Origin: Sycobia sp. Sy_11
Taxonomy: Eukaryota > Arthropoda > Insecta > Hymenoptera > Epichrysomallidae
Assembly (NCBI GenBank): GCA_018907035.1
Contig: JACCIC010000095.1
Coordinates: 1,099,501 to 1,163,500, forward strand
Direction: 5' to 3'
Length of the DNA stretch: 64,000 nt
A program made the translations under genes and the position numbers. The notes under the pieces are model-generated. The model was not told the DNA's origin. It searched no databases and worked only from the letters and a program-made list of their open reading frames with translations. Of the stretch, positions 50,063-61,090 are shown in pieces; positions within the stretch are counted from its first letter, which is position 1; every line of letters starts with the position of its first letter.

Positions 50063-50538
50063 ACTTTGTATTATCGCGTGTACGTAAGGTTATTCTATAT
50101 ACGCAAATCAAATGTAATTATAAAACATATGTATATCTGTACGATTACCACCTCGATTTCCTGAGTTGTATCTGATATATATATATATATATATACTGAG
50201 CAACTATTACGAAATTTTTAGGCCGAGGAAATTGGTTATAAATGCATAAAATACACGTGGTAGGAGTTTATTATGATACAGGAAAGACTACTTACGCACT
50301 AGGCACGGAGTCTCTCTCTTTTTCTCTCTGTGTCTCTTTCTGATTGTTTCCTTCTCCATATCTATTATCTTCATTCATTTTTTCCATTTTCTATTGTCAT
50401 CGAGCTGCATCCTGGTGTATAAAACTCGCCGCTTTCTTCCCTCTTCTCCCATCCTCACACTTCGATTTCGTCACGCCTGTAATTCATTTTGGAGTAACCG
50501 TTTTCTACTTATTCTAACGCTCGTTTTGATCAGTTATG

Positions 50539-50539
<1 letters not shown>

Positions 50540-50603
<64 letters not shown>
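50540..50603. repeat. (AT)n microsatellite, longest AT array
   Basis: About 64 bp, pure. Confidence 0.97.
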
Positions 50604-50607
<4 letters not shown>

Positions 50608-51361
50608 GCTCACGAGCATCTAGCTGCAAAGATCCATTCGCTTTCATCTTCTTATTATAATCGCTCCTGATGACAATGAAAAAAGTGACGTCTGCTCGTT
50701 TTTTCTTATTCACTTTTGAATTATTTTGCGTATATTGATATATATATATGAGAGTAAGAGAGAGTAAGAGTGAGAGTAAGAGAGAGAGGGAGGAAAAGTG
50801 AGAGAGAAAGAAAGAGAGAGAGAGAGCAAAAAGGAAGAACGTGCTTGCAAAAAGAAATATCTAGATGCGCATAGTCGAGGCAGGGACTACATTATATGCA
50901 TGTATATGCATATGTATGTATATTATTAATATGGCGTGTAAACGGACCTTGGATCATCTCGTTTTTGCCCCTCTTATCTTTCGCTCCCTCCCCCTTCTCT
51001 CTCTCTCTTTTTCTCGCTGTCTTGCTTAACTGTCCCCCTCTTACTTTACTCTTACTTTTTTTTATCTTATCGCGCGCCTCTCGCTCTCCTTTTTCACGCA
51101 CATGCCATGCGGCGCGCCTCTTTGCGTGAGAAATTCGAGTGAGTGAGAGTGAGAGGGTGAGAAAGAGAGAGAGGGAGAGAGAGAGAGGGGAGGGAGAGAA
51201 AAGGAGGGAGAGAGCGAGAGAGGCTTCCGAGATATGCAAGTTTGAAAAACACGGCAAGAGGGAATGTGAGATGGTCTGAAGGTAGGAAGGGCGACTTCCT
51301 CGAGAAAGCTGAGAAATATAGTTATCGTATATATATCGGGTTTTTCTTTCTTCTTGTAAAG

Positions 51362-51533
51362 ATATGCCGCTCAACACAGATATGGAACTGTCATTACAGC
51401 GTCGACCGGTGATAATAACGAGGACAATAATATATTAAGCGATATTTTCATTCGAGCTTCTTCATACTATACAGCTAGAGAAATTTCACGTGATTATTAT
51501 AAACAATTTGATACTACACATTATAATACTCAG
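51362..51533 (+). CDS. Possible exon of gene B (two competing frames)
   Basis: A fine pyrimidine tract ends TTCTTGTAAAG at 51361 and a consensus donor CAG|GTAAGG lies at 51533/51534. Joining the gene B first exon here (phase 1 + AT) gives ...PLI-D-MPLNTDMELSLQRRP, which then needs a weak donor at 51408/51409 or stops after nine more residues. The other frame is open for 58 codons to the strong donor (from AGA at 51360, including DNNEDNNILSDIF and REISRDYYKQ). It would need a phase-2 partner, or the weak acceptor at 51399, which is phase-compatible with exon 1. Either a real exon, a stop-containing (poison) exon, or chance. Confidence 0.3.
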
Positions 51534-54164
51534 GTAAGGAAGACGTCAATACTACATTAGACAATGTAGAGACAGTTGTATGATCGATTCGTCCCATTTT
51601 GTTTAGTAATCCATACGATTGCGGTATCGAACCCTGCATTATAGGAGATTATATTATCATGTAAGTATACTATACATCGATACAAAAATAGCGGCATGAA
51701 ACTTCTCTCCGTACAGGGCAATAGGAACTTGGAAATATTCGTAATAAAAATTGACGTTCCTGTGGTATTATACTGTCCAGGCTGGTTGAATATAAAGCAC
51801 ATTTATGAAACTGTATAGGGGGCACTTAAAGCAATAGAATTGACAATGAAAAGATTAAAAAAAATCACCGAAGCGTTCAAAGTTTTCAAACTTCGTATGC
51901 CCATATAACGATGCTGAAAGTTTCGTTTGAAAATTTGTTTTAGAATGCTCCGCTAAAATTTTTCGATTGATGCGCCCGTCTTGAAAGCGAGCCTTTATCT
52001 AGAATAAATAGCAATTAGAGCGTCGATTATTCAGAAACGAATTTGAGAATAAATCTGTGAAACAGGTGATTATTGAAGTACATCTACGACATTATTATAG
52101 TGAATCTACGACTGTAGAAGTATGGAGTTTTAGCCTTTTATGTCGATTACAAATTTCTTAATAATGCATATAATGTTACGAGAAAGTCTAAATAATCTAC
52201 AGTAGTATGTCGTGTGCGCAACAATATTTTAGATAATGTTAACTAAAGTAAATTAACGCATGTTGGAATTTTAATAAAAAACTAAATTTTAAAATAAATG
52301 TATGTGCAATTAAGGACGATCCATTGAATTTCGCGAAATGCAGTGGATGAGAAGGTTCTACGTATTGCCACCATTAATGACTAGGGTTATACTATTTTCC
52401 GGGCTTTTTCCGCTCTGAAATAACACGTCGTAGTATGCAGGGCCATGTGTACAGGAGACATATTCCCATCCTTAGATGTAAGCAATGCTTCGTCTGGATA
52501 TTTTTACGAAGTGTGTTCAGTTACATTCTGTGCGCGTTGCTGTTCAGATCATCCTTTTCTCGTGCTGTTTTAATGAAGTTATATTGAAAGAAAAAACTTC
52601 ATTCGAGAAAATAAAAATGTCGATTTTTAATAGACAACGTTCGTTTTAACATATTTTTTAGTTATTCGAACACCTTCTGAGTTAATCAGAGAGAATTGTT
52701 GCCCCGGTACTTAACTCTAGTATAACACTTTTTATACGTTATTTTCATTTACCTCGGTTATTTTATTTTTTAAATTGATTTATAAGAAACTCCGAATTTT
52801 TATTAATATAAGTAATACTTTCGCCTACATATTGTATACCTATATCGGCTATATTTGTTACATCTGCTCGCTGCCGATAGTGGAGTAGATCATATAATAC
52901 GATTTTTAAGTTGCTAATAGAAACATTTATTCTGGTGACGTTTCTGTTACATTTTCTTGTAAATGTATTCAGATTATATATTCTAAAGCTATATAGTATA
53001 TTTTAGTACCGGTCACTATTCTTCAGATCAAACAATCATTCCCCTAATATTCTACAGCTTTAAAAAGTATCCTACATGAGTAAGGAACAAGAAAATGTAA
53101 TCGAAAAGTGCCCAAATAAATTGTTCTATAGTAATAAAATATTAATAAATAAAAATGAATTTTATTAAGCCAATTAAGACAGTAGGGCCAGTAACGTCAA
53201 TTTATATTATGAAAAGCTAAGAAAAAAAATTGCCAGTATCTGCCCCTTTCAAAGAAGATACTCAAACTATTCGAACCAAGGCTTAAATTGCTCGAACGAA
53301 CGAAACAAACTGTTCGAATCTTACGAATTTCCGAATGAGTTCGAACAGATTCAGCTGATCCGTATAACCATCTCATCGTCAATTCATGCCAACGTGATCC
53401 ATGTTTATGTGTATATATACTTGCTCATTACTGTTTACTTCGGCGTGAATATGGGACATTTGCGAGAGTTCCACTCAATATAATCATTAAGTGCTTAAAT
53501 CGCCTCACTCTCCACCTAAAAAAAATTCCTATTCCAATTCTGTAATAAATGCCACGGACAGAGTAAATTTTTTCCATTCAGTTACAGGTTCCACGAGGCA
53601 TGTGTAAATAAAAAAAAAAAAAGATGAAAAAAAATCAATTAGAGCGGGTCCGAATCAGTATTGGTTGCGATCATGATCATTGCAAAAAATGAAGCGTCTT
53701 TTGCAATGAGCGGTGACTCGGTCACGCGTGCGATTATTGAACATTTCATATGTGCCAATTTACGCAAGAGTCGAGCACTTTCGAACGGTTCGAATATTCA
53801 GAGATTTCAACTATGTGATATACTAAAACGTTCGAAGATCTATAGAGATTCTACTGGGACTCGAGCAGATCCGAATTTTGAGTTTCGAATTTGTGCGAAG
53901 ATTCCGAATTCGTGAATACACGGCTCTCTGTCGAATTTTCTTTTGTTTTGGTATTATATAAAAGTCTTTGTACAATAATTGATAGTTTAATTAGTCAGAC
54001 ATGACAAACTCAATGAGTAGAACACTAAACGGTTAAAATGAATATTCTGTAAATACAGTAATTTAAGGTAAATTTTGTCTATCTATATTATTAATTACAT
54101 GGTTATTGTTCGATGAAAGCTCTTGGGCTCCTTCTGCATCCGACCATTAGCTTGTCATGATCGA

Positions 54165-54167
<3 letters not shown>

Positions 54168-54216
<49 letters not shown>
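54168..54216. repeat. (AT)n microsatellite
   Basis: Pure array. Confidence 0.97.
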
Positions 54217-54220
<4 letters not shown>

Positions 54221-54662
54221 TCCTAAGCAAAAGCCTTAATTTGAATAAGCGTCGTGCGAATGTTCGGGCGAAGAGAATTTGAATAAATGGCTTTGAAATT
54301 CCAATTGATTCCAACGCATGTAAAAAAAAAGTATAGAGACGTAAGCTTTACATATTTATACGAGAATTATTTATTTAACATCTATAGATTGTGTGAATAT
54401 ATAATTATATGCATAACTGTATTTTTCTATCTTTGTTATTACACCTTAAATTCAAATAATCAGTGTACACTTACCTAAAACTTACAAATAATTAATAGTA
54501 ACATACAAAAGTAATAGTGTTATCAGGATTATTGAAGTCATTAAATAGTAGCAATTTATTTCATTGTCATTTTTAATTTACAATTGACATGGACTTAATT
54601 GAAATATTACATTTTAAATTATTATTGTAACGTATTTAGACTAATTACTTTCTAAAGTTTAA

Positions 54663-54850
54663 TTATCGGACATTTCCATGAACAAATATTTTGTCAAAGT
54701 AATTGCCCAGTGATGCTCCCAGCTCTGCCAGTGTCGCGGCTTCCTTACATTTTTCGTAGTTTTTAACAAAGTAATAAACAAATAAATCCATCCAATATTT
54801 TACGATGTAAACATGACGTAAATTACCTTGTCCAATCGTGTGCCAAACTA
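54663..54850 (-). CDS. Possible terminal exon on the minus strand, unknown protein
   Basis: An open frame of 62 codons including WHTIGQGNLRHV, NYEKCKEAATLAELGASLG and YFDKIFV, ending in TAA at 54663-54665. Codons for the middle part (GCC GCG ACA CTG GCA GAG CTG) are richer in GC than the surroundings. A possible acceptor (pyrimidine-rich, then CAATTAG) lies just upstream at 54851-54852. No upstream exon was identified. It may be a fragment of an old gene or mobile element, antisense within the gene B region. Confidence 0.22.
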
Positions 54851-56449
54851 CTAATTGAAATACAATACAAGTACGAAATAAAAAGTAGTACTTTTACTAT
54901 TAATTACTCAAATTTAAATAATTAAACTATTAAATATTACTTATATATTACTATAATTAACAAATGAAACTGTAATCGTAAATTTTTGATATATTGAATT
55001 ATTAATTTTCAAATTCTGTTGTTTGAAGTATTCAAGAAGGTTTTTTTATCGAGGATTTTCTGTATTTCTTCTGATGTACATAAGGGATGATAAATTTTTT
55101 TAAACGTTATCTGATCCTCCCTTTCAGCAAGCGTTGAATTGTTGGTATATTTTTATCGATGTTTCTTTATTCAAATAATAATAATAATAATAATAATAAT
55201 AATCGTTCGAAGTACATTCTGACATGACCGCAAATTTTTTAAGAATATATGAAATGTATAAAGTACTAATATATCAGAACTTGTTAGATGTATAAAAACA
55301 AAAAAGAAACACTAATGATTGGGGAATTATATAACTGTCTCGGACGCTATATTGTAATCATAACTGTAATGATAAGATAATTAGCTTGTTATTATTTTTT
55401 GTCGAAATATTAATTTAATGTTGAGAATTATATACAAATACATATATTAATATTTCATATATATTCAATAAAGTTGTTTACGTTTTCCACAAATTTACCT
55501 AACATTTTCTGTATACAATCTAGAATAAATATTATAGTAATAAGCATTTTTGCTTCATTAAATTTCGCAATATGTATTATTTAAAGATTTAATTCAAAAT
55601 TACAAATGTTCAAACCACTTTGGCCGTCTTTGCTATACGTGAATGTGTCTTGTTACGATCGTGAAAGATCCACGCCGCCCAATCAAAATAGCATCGGTAG
55701 TAAAAATATAGTCTATTGTATGATTTGAGTTGAGTGTGAATCAAAAATTTTTTGACGGTACTTTTTTTTCATTCTTGTCAGTTATGATTGTACACTGACA
55801 CGAAAGACTTTTGACGAGCTTTACTATTGCACTCTTTCATATCAACAATCTTTTGTTTTTTATTGTAAATATTCGTATATGTATCCGTGTTATTTCTATG
55901 AGAGTGTACAAAGAATATGTTATGATCTGAATCTGTAACGTTAGATACTGCCACTCATTATTTTGCGACGTTTTCGCTGATGCATTGTCAAATTTTGTCA
56001 AATAGATTTCTTTCAACGGTTTTCATTAATTGTGGTATAAGATAACATTTTTGCAGTAATTTTTTTTATTGCGTGTAAGAACAACATATTTTTGTTAAAC
56101 AAATAAAAGTAAGTCTATTCAACATAATTCACTTAAAAAACTAGAGAAATGATTAATGTTGATAAAAAATCTTCAAAAGGCGGTCATCAGTCCCTATTTG
56201 ATAACAGAGACAATCTGTTCATCTGCCTTTTAACGATCTCTCCTTTTTAAAGATAATTCCATCAAAATATATAAAAGATACACTAGGTATGTTTACGCGA
56301 TCTACCTATCCCAAGCGCCAAAGCTCAGATCATTTTACACAAAAAAAAAATGAAGAAAACTGTCAAAAAGAAGAAAGAACCCAATAGATCAATGATCATT
56401 TCCGCTTCTCAAACTGATCCTGCTTGTGCATATATATGTATATATATAT

Positions 56450-56810
56450 AGACTTCGTTCCCACTTGTAACTCCATCTTTATCCGCTAGGCGTGATTAAC
56501 CTCGTTCGGTGTTCTTGGTCTATGCACGAGCGGCAGAAGTATGCTTTATATCCCCACCACGTGACTGCTTTATACATCATCGCAGCCGCATACTGATGCA
56601 ACGAGACAGTGACGTCAAAGGGAGAGAGAGAGAGAGATAGACAGACAGAGGGAGAGACATTATAAATCGCACACGTTTAGCTTGCGATCTTAGGCGGTAC
56701 GAGCCGGATTCATTTTGGCTGGAACGAGAGTAGTCAAACGTGGGAAGGTTGGTGTTAAGAGACGGCAAACTTAAGACTTGATAATATGTATATGCGCGCA
56801 TGAATGTGGG
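56450..56810. promoter_or_regulatory. Candidate enhancer with CRE and E-box
   Basis: An exact palindromic CRE TGACGTCA (56610-56617) lies 46 bp from an exact E-box CACGTG (56558-56563), in a moderately GC-rich patch followed by a GA run. CREB/ATF and bHLH factors bind these sites (established); function here is inference. Confidence 0.25.
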
Positions 56811-57295
56811 CCATTTTGAATAGTAAAGTTCCTTTGATCATCATTGGTAAATTGCTTTATTTGGATCGTGTACAAAATTAATTTTAAATGATTTGAGGAA
56901 TACGGGAGAATTGCAAAACTTTGACGGTGGATTAATCAATATGCATTGACTATCTTAAGTAAATAGTACAATTTTATTGTATAGGAATTATTCCTTTATA
57001 TTCCTATAATGAAATTGTACTAAAATTAGTACGTTACAACGAAGACTACTCCGAAGAAACAAAATGTTGGAAATAAAACGAATTAAAATTTGTTTGAAAA
57101 TCGATTTATTAAATATTCTGGAAGGCGAAGTGTTCGCTTCGAAGGATGAGAAGCGAAATGATTAAGCGTCCAGTTTAGATCAGTCGCTTCCTTATTGTTT
57201 TAAACAAGTTTTTATTAAGGGATTTACAATTGGGGAAAAACAGTGTTAATTTAAGGACGGATAGCGCGGATGGCGATCTGTCTGCTCAGCAGATG

Positions 57296-57343
57296 TGTCG
57301 CAGTGTAGGATTAAGATTTACAATCTTGGAGCATTCTGCGACA
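57296..57343. ncRNA. Candidate structured hairpin
   Basis: TGTCGCAG (57296-57303) pairs perfectly with CTGCGACA (57336-57343). A nested stem AAGATT/AATCTT with a 3-nt loop lies exactly inside (57313-57327). No family recognised. Confidence 0.18.
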
Positions 57344-58656
57344 AAGGTTTATTAGTCGCTACAAGTTTCATTTTCACGCTCTTTCAAAAGGCAGTAATAA
57401 ATTTCATTTCAATTCTTTGACGCTGTGCCTGTACATTTTAAAAAGAAGAAGGCTGTTCAATAGACGTACATACGAACCATGAATACGACGTACAAAAAAC
57501 GCACATTTTCTTATAATAACATTCTTTAGACGAAACATTCCCAATGACTGCGATTACGCTATTGAATGAACAACGTACAACACACTAGTAATAACATAAA
57601 CATTATTAAAAATAAAATTATACATACGAACAAATGCGAACAAATACGAGGTATATTTAAACGCATTTAAAACTAACAATCGGTATCGGTTTACAATTGA
57701 CTGTACAAAAATATTATAAAATTTTCATTCATTTTTAAATTAAGCTTGGCTGGGGGTCTGTTTTTCAATCTAAATTTAATGTACAGATAAATAAAAATTG
57801 AATTTAACAGTCTAATACAGAATTAAATAAATGTTCTCCTTATTGCGTAAGAGGAAAAAGACAATGCAGTCCGAAAGACTATTATAACGCACATTTAATA
57901 AACTGAGACAGCTGTACATATTACATTAAGCCATAATTTCGAATATTTTATCTTGCTTCGCACAAATATTCGTAAAATTATCTATACGTAATACAGGAAG
58001 AATGTTACGTATATATTACGTATATGTTCTATACGTAATATAGAAACAATTCTATCACCATCATATAAGTATTATGTAGTATAAAAATCTGTTGATTACT
58101 GTATGTATATTGGTTTAATTCACATTATATATACAATTCCTGTAGATATTTTCTAAGTCAGCTTAGCTGGGCCTTGTAGAACGTAAAATGTATATACATC
58201 ATCATGAGAATACTTTTTTAGCTCATTATACTATACAGACAATTTTTAAATTTCGATTAGTTTATTGAAATATATAAAATAATAAAAATAATATGATTGC
58301 CTTTCCATATATAATTCCGCTCTTTGCGTTGTTGACATACAACTGGAATGATTCCCTACAAAGTGTAGGGAGCTTTTGTAAACCTTCTATGGACCTACGA
58401 AGGGTGGAGAGGGGGATGAAATTAAAAGCTAGGCTAGAAATCTATGCAATGAAGACATGACCGTCTGGGGAATGAGAGGGCTTGAATTCAGGCCAAAAGT
58501 AGATCTGCTTATTTTGTCAACGTCACTTTACATAAGTCTGTGCCGCAGACTCAGAAAATGCCAATGCATTGTTTAGTTCGATGATATTTAACTAATGTAT
58601 GAAACGAAAAATTTATTCATACAGGAATCAAATTAAACTTATAAGAAGAGTCTTCT

Positions 58657-58719
58657 ATCTACGGCTGTCATAGATTTCATTGAAGTTAATTCAGCTTCAT
58701 TCTTGACAGCCAAATAGAT
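58657..58719. ncRNA. Candidate pre-miRNA-like hairpin
   Basis: ATCTA (58657-58661) pairs with TAGAT (58715-58719) and GGCTGTCA (58663-58670) with TGACAGCC (58704-58711). Inside, AGA/TCT and TGAAG/CTTCA extend the stem. Expression is unknown; chance inverted repeats are possible. Confidence 0.2.
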
Positions 58720-59991
58720 GATTGTTATAGAGTGGCTAACCCTTTTAATATAGAAATTTCTTTAGTTACGTGTTATAAATTATGTTATGCCGGACTTTTA
58801 TTAGTGCAGTAAATAGTAAAAAAGCAATGGCAATTAGATGATGCATTGATTTCATAATTAGTATTTATCTGTACTCAGCCATTGAATATGTATTACTGAT
58901 ACCGATACTGATACATATTTAATGGTTTTAGTGCAGTTTATGGTTTATTTGTAAAGTCAATATTACATTTTTGTCTAATATTTTTGTTATTTAAAAATTG
59001 TTTCATTTATTGCATGTATCTGTCACCATTGATCTGATACAAGTGCAGAATGTGCAAAATGATAAAAATGGATTACTGTAGTTTACAAGTTAGAAGCTGT
59101 TTTGGACACATATAAAATTCGTAGCAATGTAATTAAGGAAATTTTATGCACTATGATTAATTACTTAGAGAATCATCTATCCGAAGAATAATGATGAATA
59201 AATTTCAATTAAATCTGTTATCTCCATAGTATGGACTATATCCTCATTAGTCTCTACTTTAATTTTTAATATAAACCTTGTGAGTATTATAAAAATAAGC
59301 ATATATTCCAAAAATTCCATCACATTGCTCTTTCGCACGGTTGAAGCTCGACACTAAAATATTAATTACATATGACACAATAACTATTTGACGATCTTTA
59401 TTAGATAAAAAGAAAACGAAACTTACGAAAAAAGACGAATTTGTGAATTGATTGTATAGTCAACTGGCATTCTGGGATGGAAAATGAATCGTCATTCATC
59501 ATCCTATCGTTATCAGAACTCTATCATCCTTGAAAATGGATTGACAGCTAAAACAGCTGTTGAATTTATTAAATAAATTTTAATATTGAAATCCAAGTGT
59601 AAAGTATTTGTATTTCAATATATTTCCTCAAGTGTTTAGCACATATACTATCAAGATTGTATAAATTTCTATTAAAGCAGCAACATTATTCTATAAATTT
59701 TGGACTATAAATATACTTTAAACGTCCAACTGTTCATCCTTTTAGAGTCCCGTTACTTTTAAACTGCATTAAAGCTATAAAATCTTTGATCCGAAACGAC
59801 TAAACTGAGAAAATATTTATTTAAGCTTCAAACGTCCATTCGTCAAGAGAGTGAGCTTCAAATTCGCGCCCGCACGGCTCGTCTACTCTCCAAACTCAAG
59901 TTGCGTTTTGATGGAACTTCGGCCTTCTGGCCGTGCGGAATCGCATTAGTTTAACGTCCCGGTTTTCGTTCTACATGCATATACGCGTGCA

Positions 59992-59999
<8 letters not shown>

Positions 60000-60033
<34 letters not shown>

Positions 60034-60092
60034 ATACGTATTTCGCGCAACTTTCTCTATCCATCATACGTGTGTATCAAAAGTGACAAGAG

Positions 60093-60133
<41 letters not shown>
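60000..60133. repeat. Two (GA)n arrays
   Basis: Near 60000-60028 and 60098-60133, separated by unique sequence. Confidence 0.95.
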
Positions 60134-60135
<2 letters not shown>

Positions 60136-60413
60136 GTCACATTCCCAGCCTTCCTTAATGTCCAGCAAAATTAGCGTGTATACTACGCATCCTCGTCCCC
60201 CCTCCCTTTTCCGCGGTAACTTCAACCTCTCCCTCGCTGGCTATTTCAATCCGCTTAATTACACCAGCAGAAGCAGCAGCCCCGCACCGCAGCACGCGCG
60301 TCTCGCGTTCGTCATTCATCCGACACAGCGACGAGCTAGTATAGAGAAAGTGCGCGCTCTGCGCAATACTTTTTTACGCTCCTAATTATAACCATCAAAT
60401 GACCAATGCGCAC

Positions 60414-60414
<1 letters not shown>

Positions 60415-60457
<43 letters not shown>
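60415..60457. repeat. (TA)n microsatellite
   Basis: Pure array. Confidence 0.97.
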
Positions 60458-60461
<4 letters not shown>

Positions 60462-60916
60462 TGTAATTGCTGGTGCGATTAGCCCCCACCCGCACCCTAT
60501 CCGCTTACCTCTGCAGAGCTCGCGCGTTTTAACGAGCGCTTATAGGATCTACGCCGGATTAATCCGCCGTTTGATAAACAGTAATTGGCTGGAGGGCAAA
60601 CGTCCCCGTACAGAGGGTGGAGCGTAGATCGTGGGATGGACGATTATGGGAGAGAGAGGGAGAGAGAGTCGGTCCTATTGTCTACTTGGGAAGATTTATC
60701 GGACGAAACGTATGAGGGATCACGAGCCCTTCCGGACATATCTAATGTGCCGCGGGCTCTTGCGAGGCCTCGTGGGCGGGCAGAAAGCTGTTTTACGAAA
60801 ATCTGCGTACGATCGATTTGGCCTTGCATAGAATTCGATTGCTTTTTTTTCGTATTGCAAGAATGAATTTAGATTTCGGCTAATGGATGTGGAATGGATG
60901 TGTACTCGCTCCGCGA

Positions 60917-61090
60917 CTAGAATGTATGTTTTGGTACAATATCGACGGGTACGCCACGCACATTAAGAAGATCTTTCGGATTTGTCTTGATGAAGTTCAT
61001 AAACTTTTGGTATGTAGGCCATAAATATGTGGACCTAAGAAAGTATACGATCCTTCTTCGTTTAGTTGAAGTCGTTTTAAGTAACTCCAT
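60917..61090 (-). CDS. Small protein-like ORF, 57 residues, unknown
   Basis: On the minus strand, an ATG in an ideal insect context (AAAATGG) opens MELLKTTSTKRRR, continues through LWPTYQKFMNFIKTNPKDLL and ends VPVDIVPKHTF then TAG. The residue mix is more protein-like than most chance frames here. Sequence further upstream on this strand has frequent stops. It could be a small protein, a last exon, or a fragment of a mobile-element protein. Length alone is within chance expectation for AT-rich DNA. Confidence 0.25.
   Translation of the reverse strand: MELLKTTSTKRRRIVYFLRSTYLWPTYQKFMNFIKTNPKDLLNVRGVPVDIVPKHTF

Larger units (their letters stand above)
44269..51361 (+). other. Large intron of gene B, 5' part
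   Basis: GC-rich pieces at 44.46-44.79 and 45.2-46.2 kb without convincing frames, a 38-A run (45451-45488), and dense AT arrays, four of them between 48241 and 48915. No coding exon seen. Confidence 0.45.

Noticed and set aside
59870..59938. 9-bp inverted repeat CCGCACGGC / GCCGTGCGG
   Set aside because: Long 51-nt spacer and no extended pairing; probably chance in a GC-rich patch.
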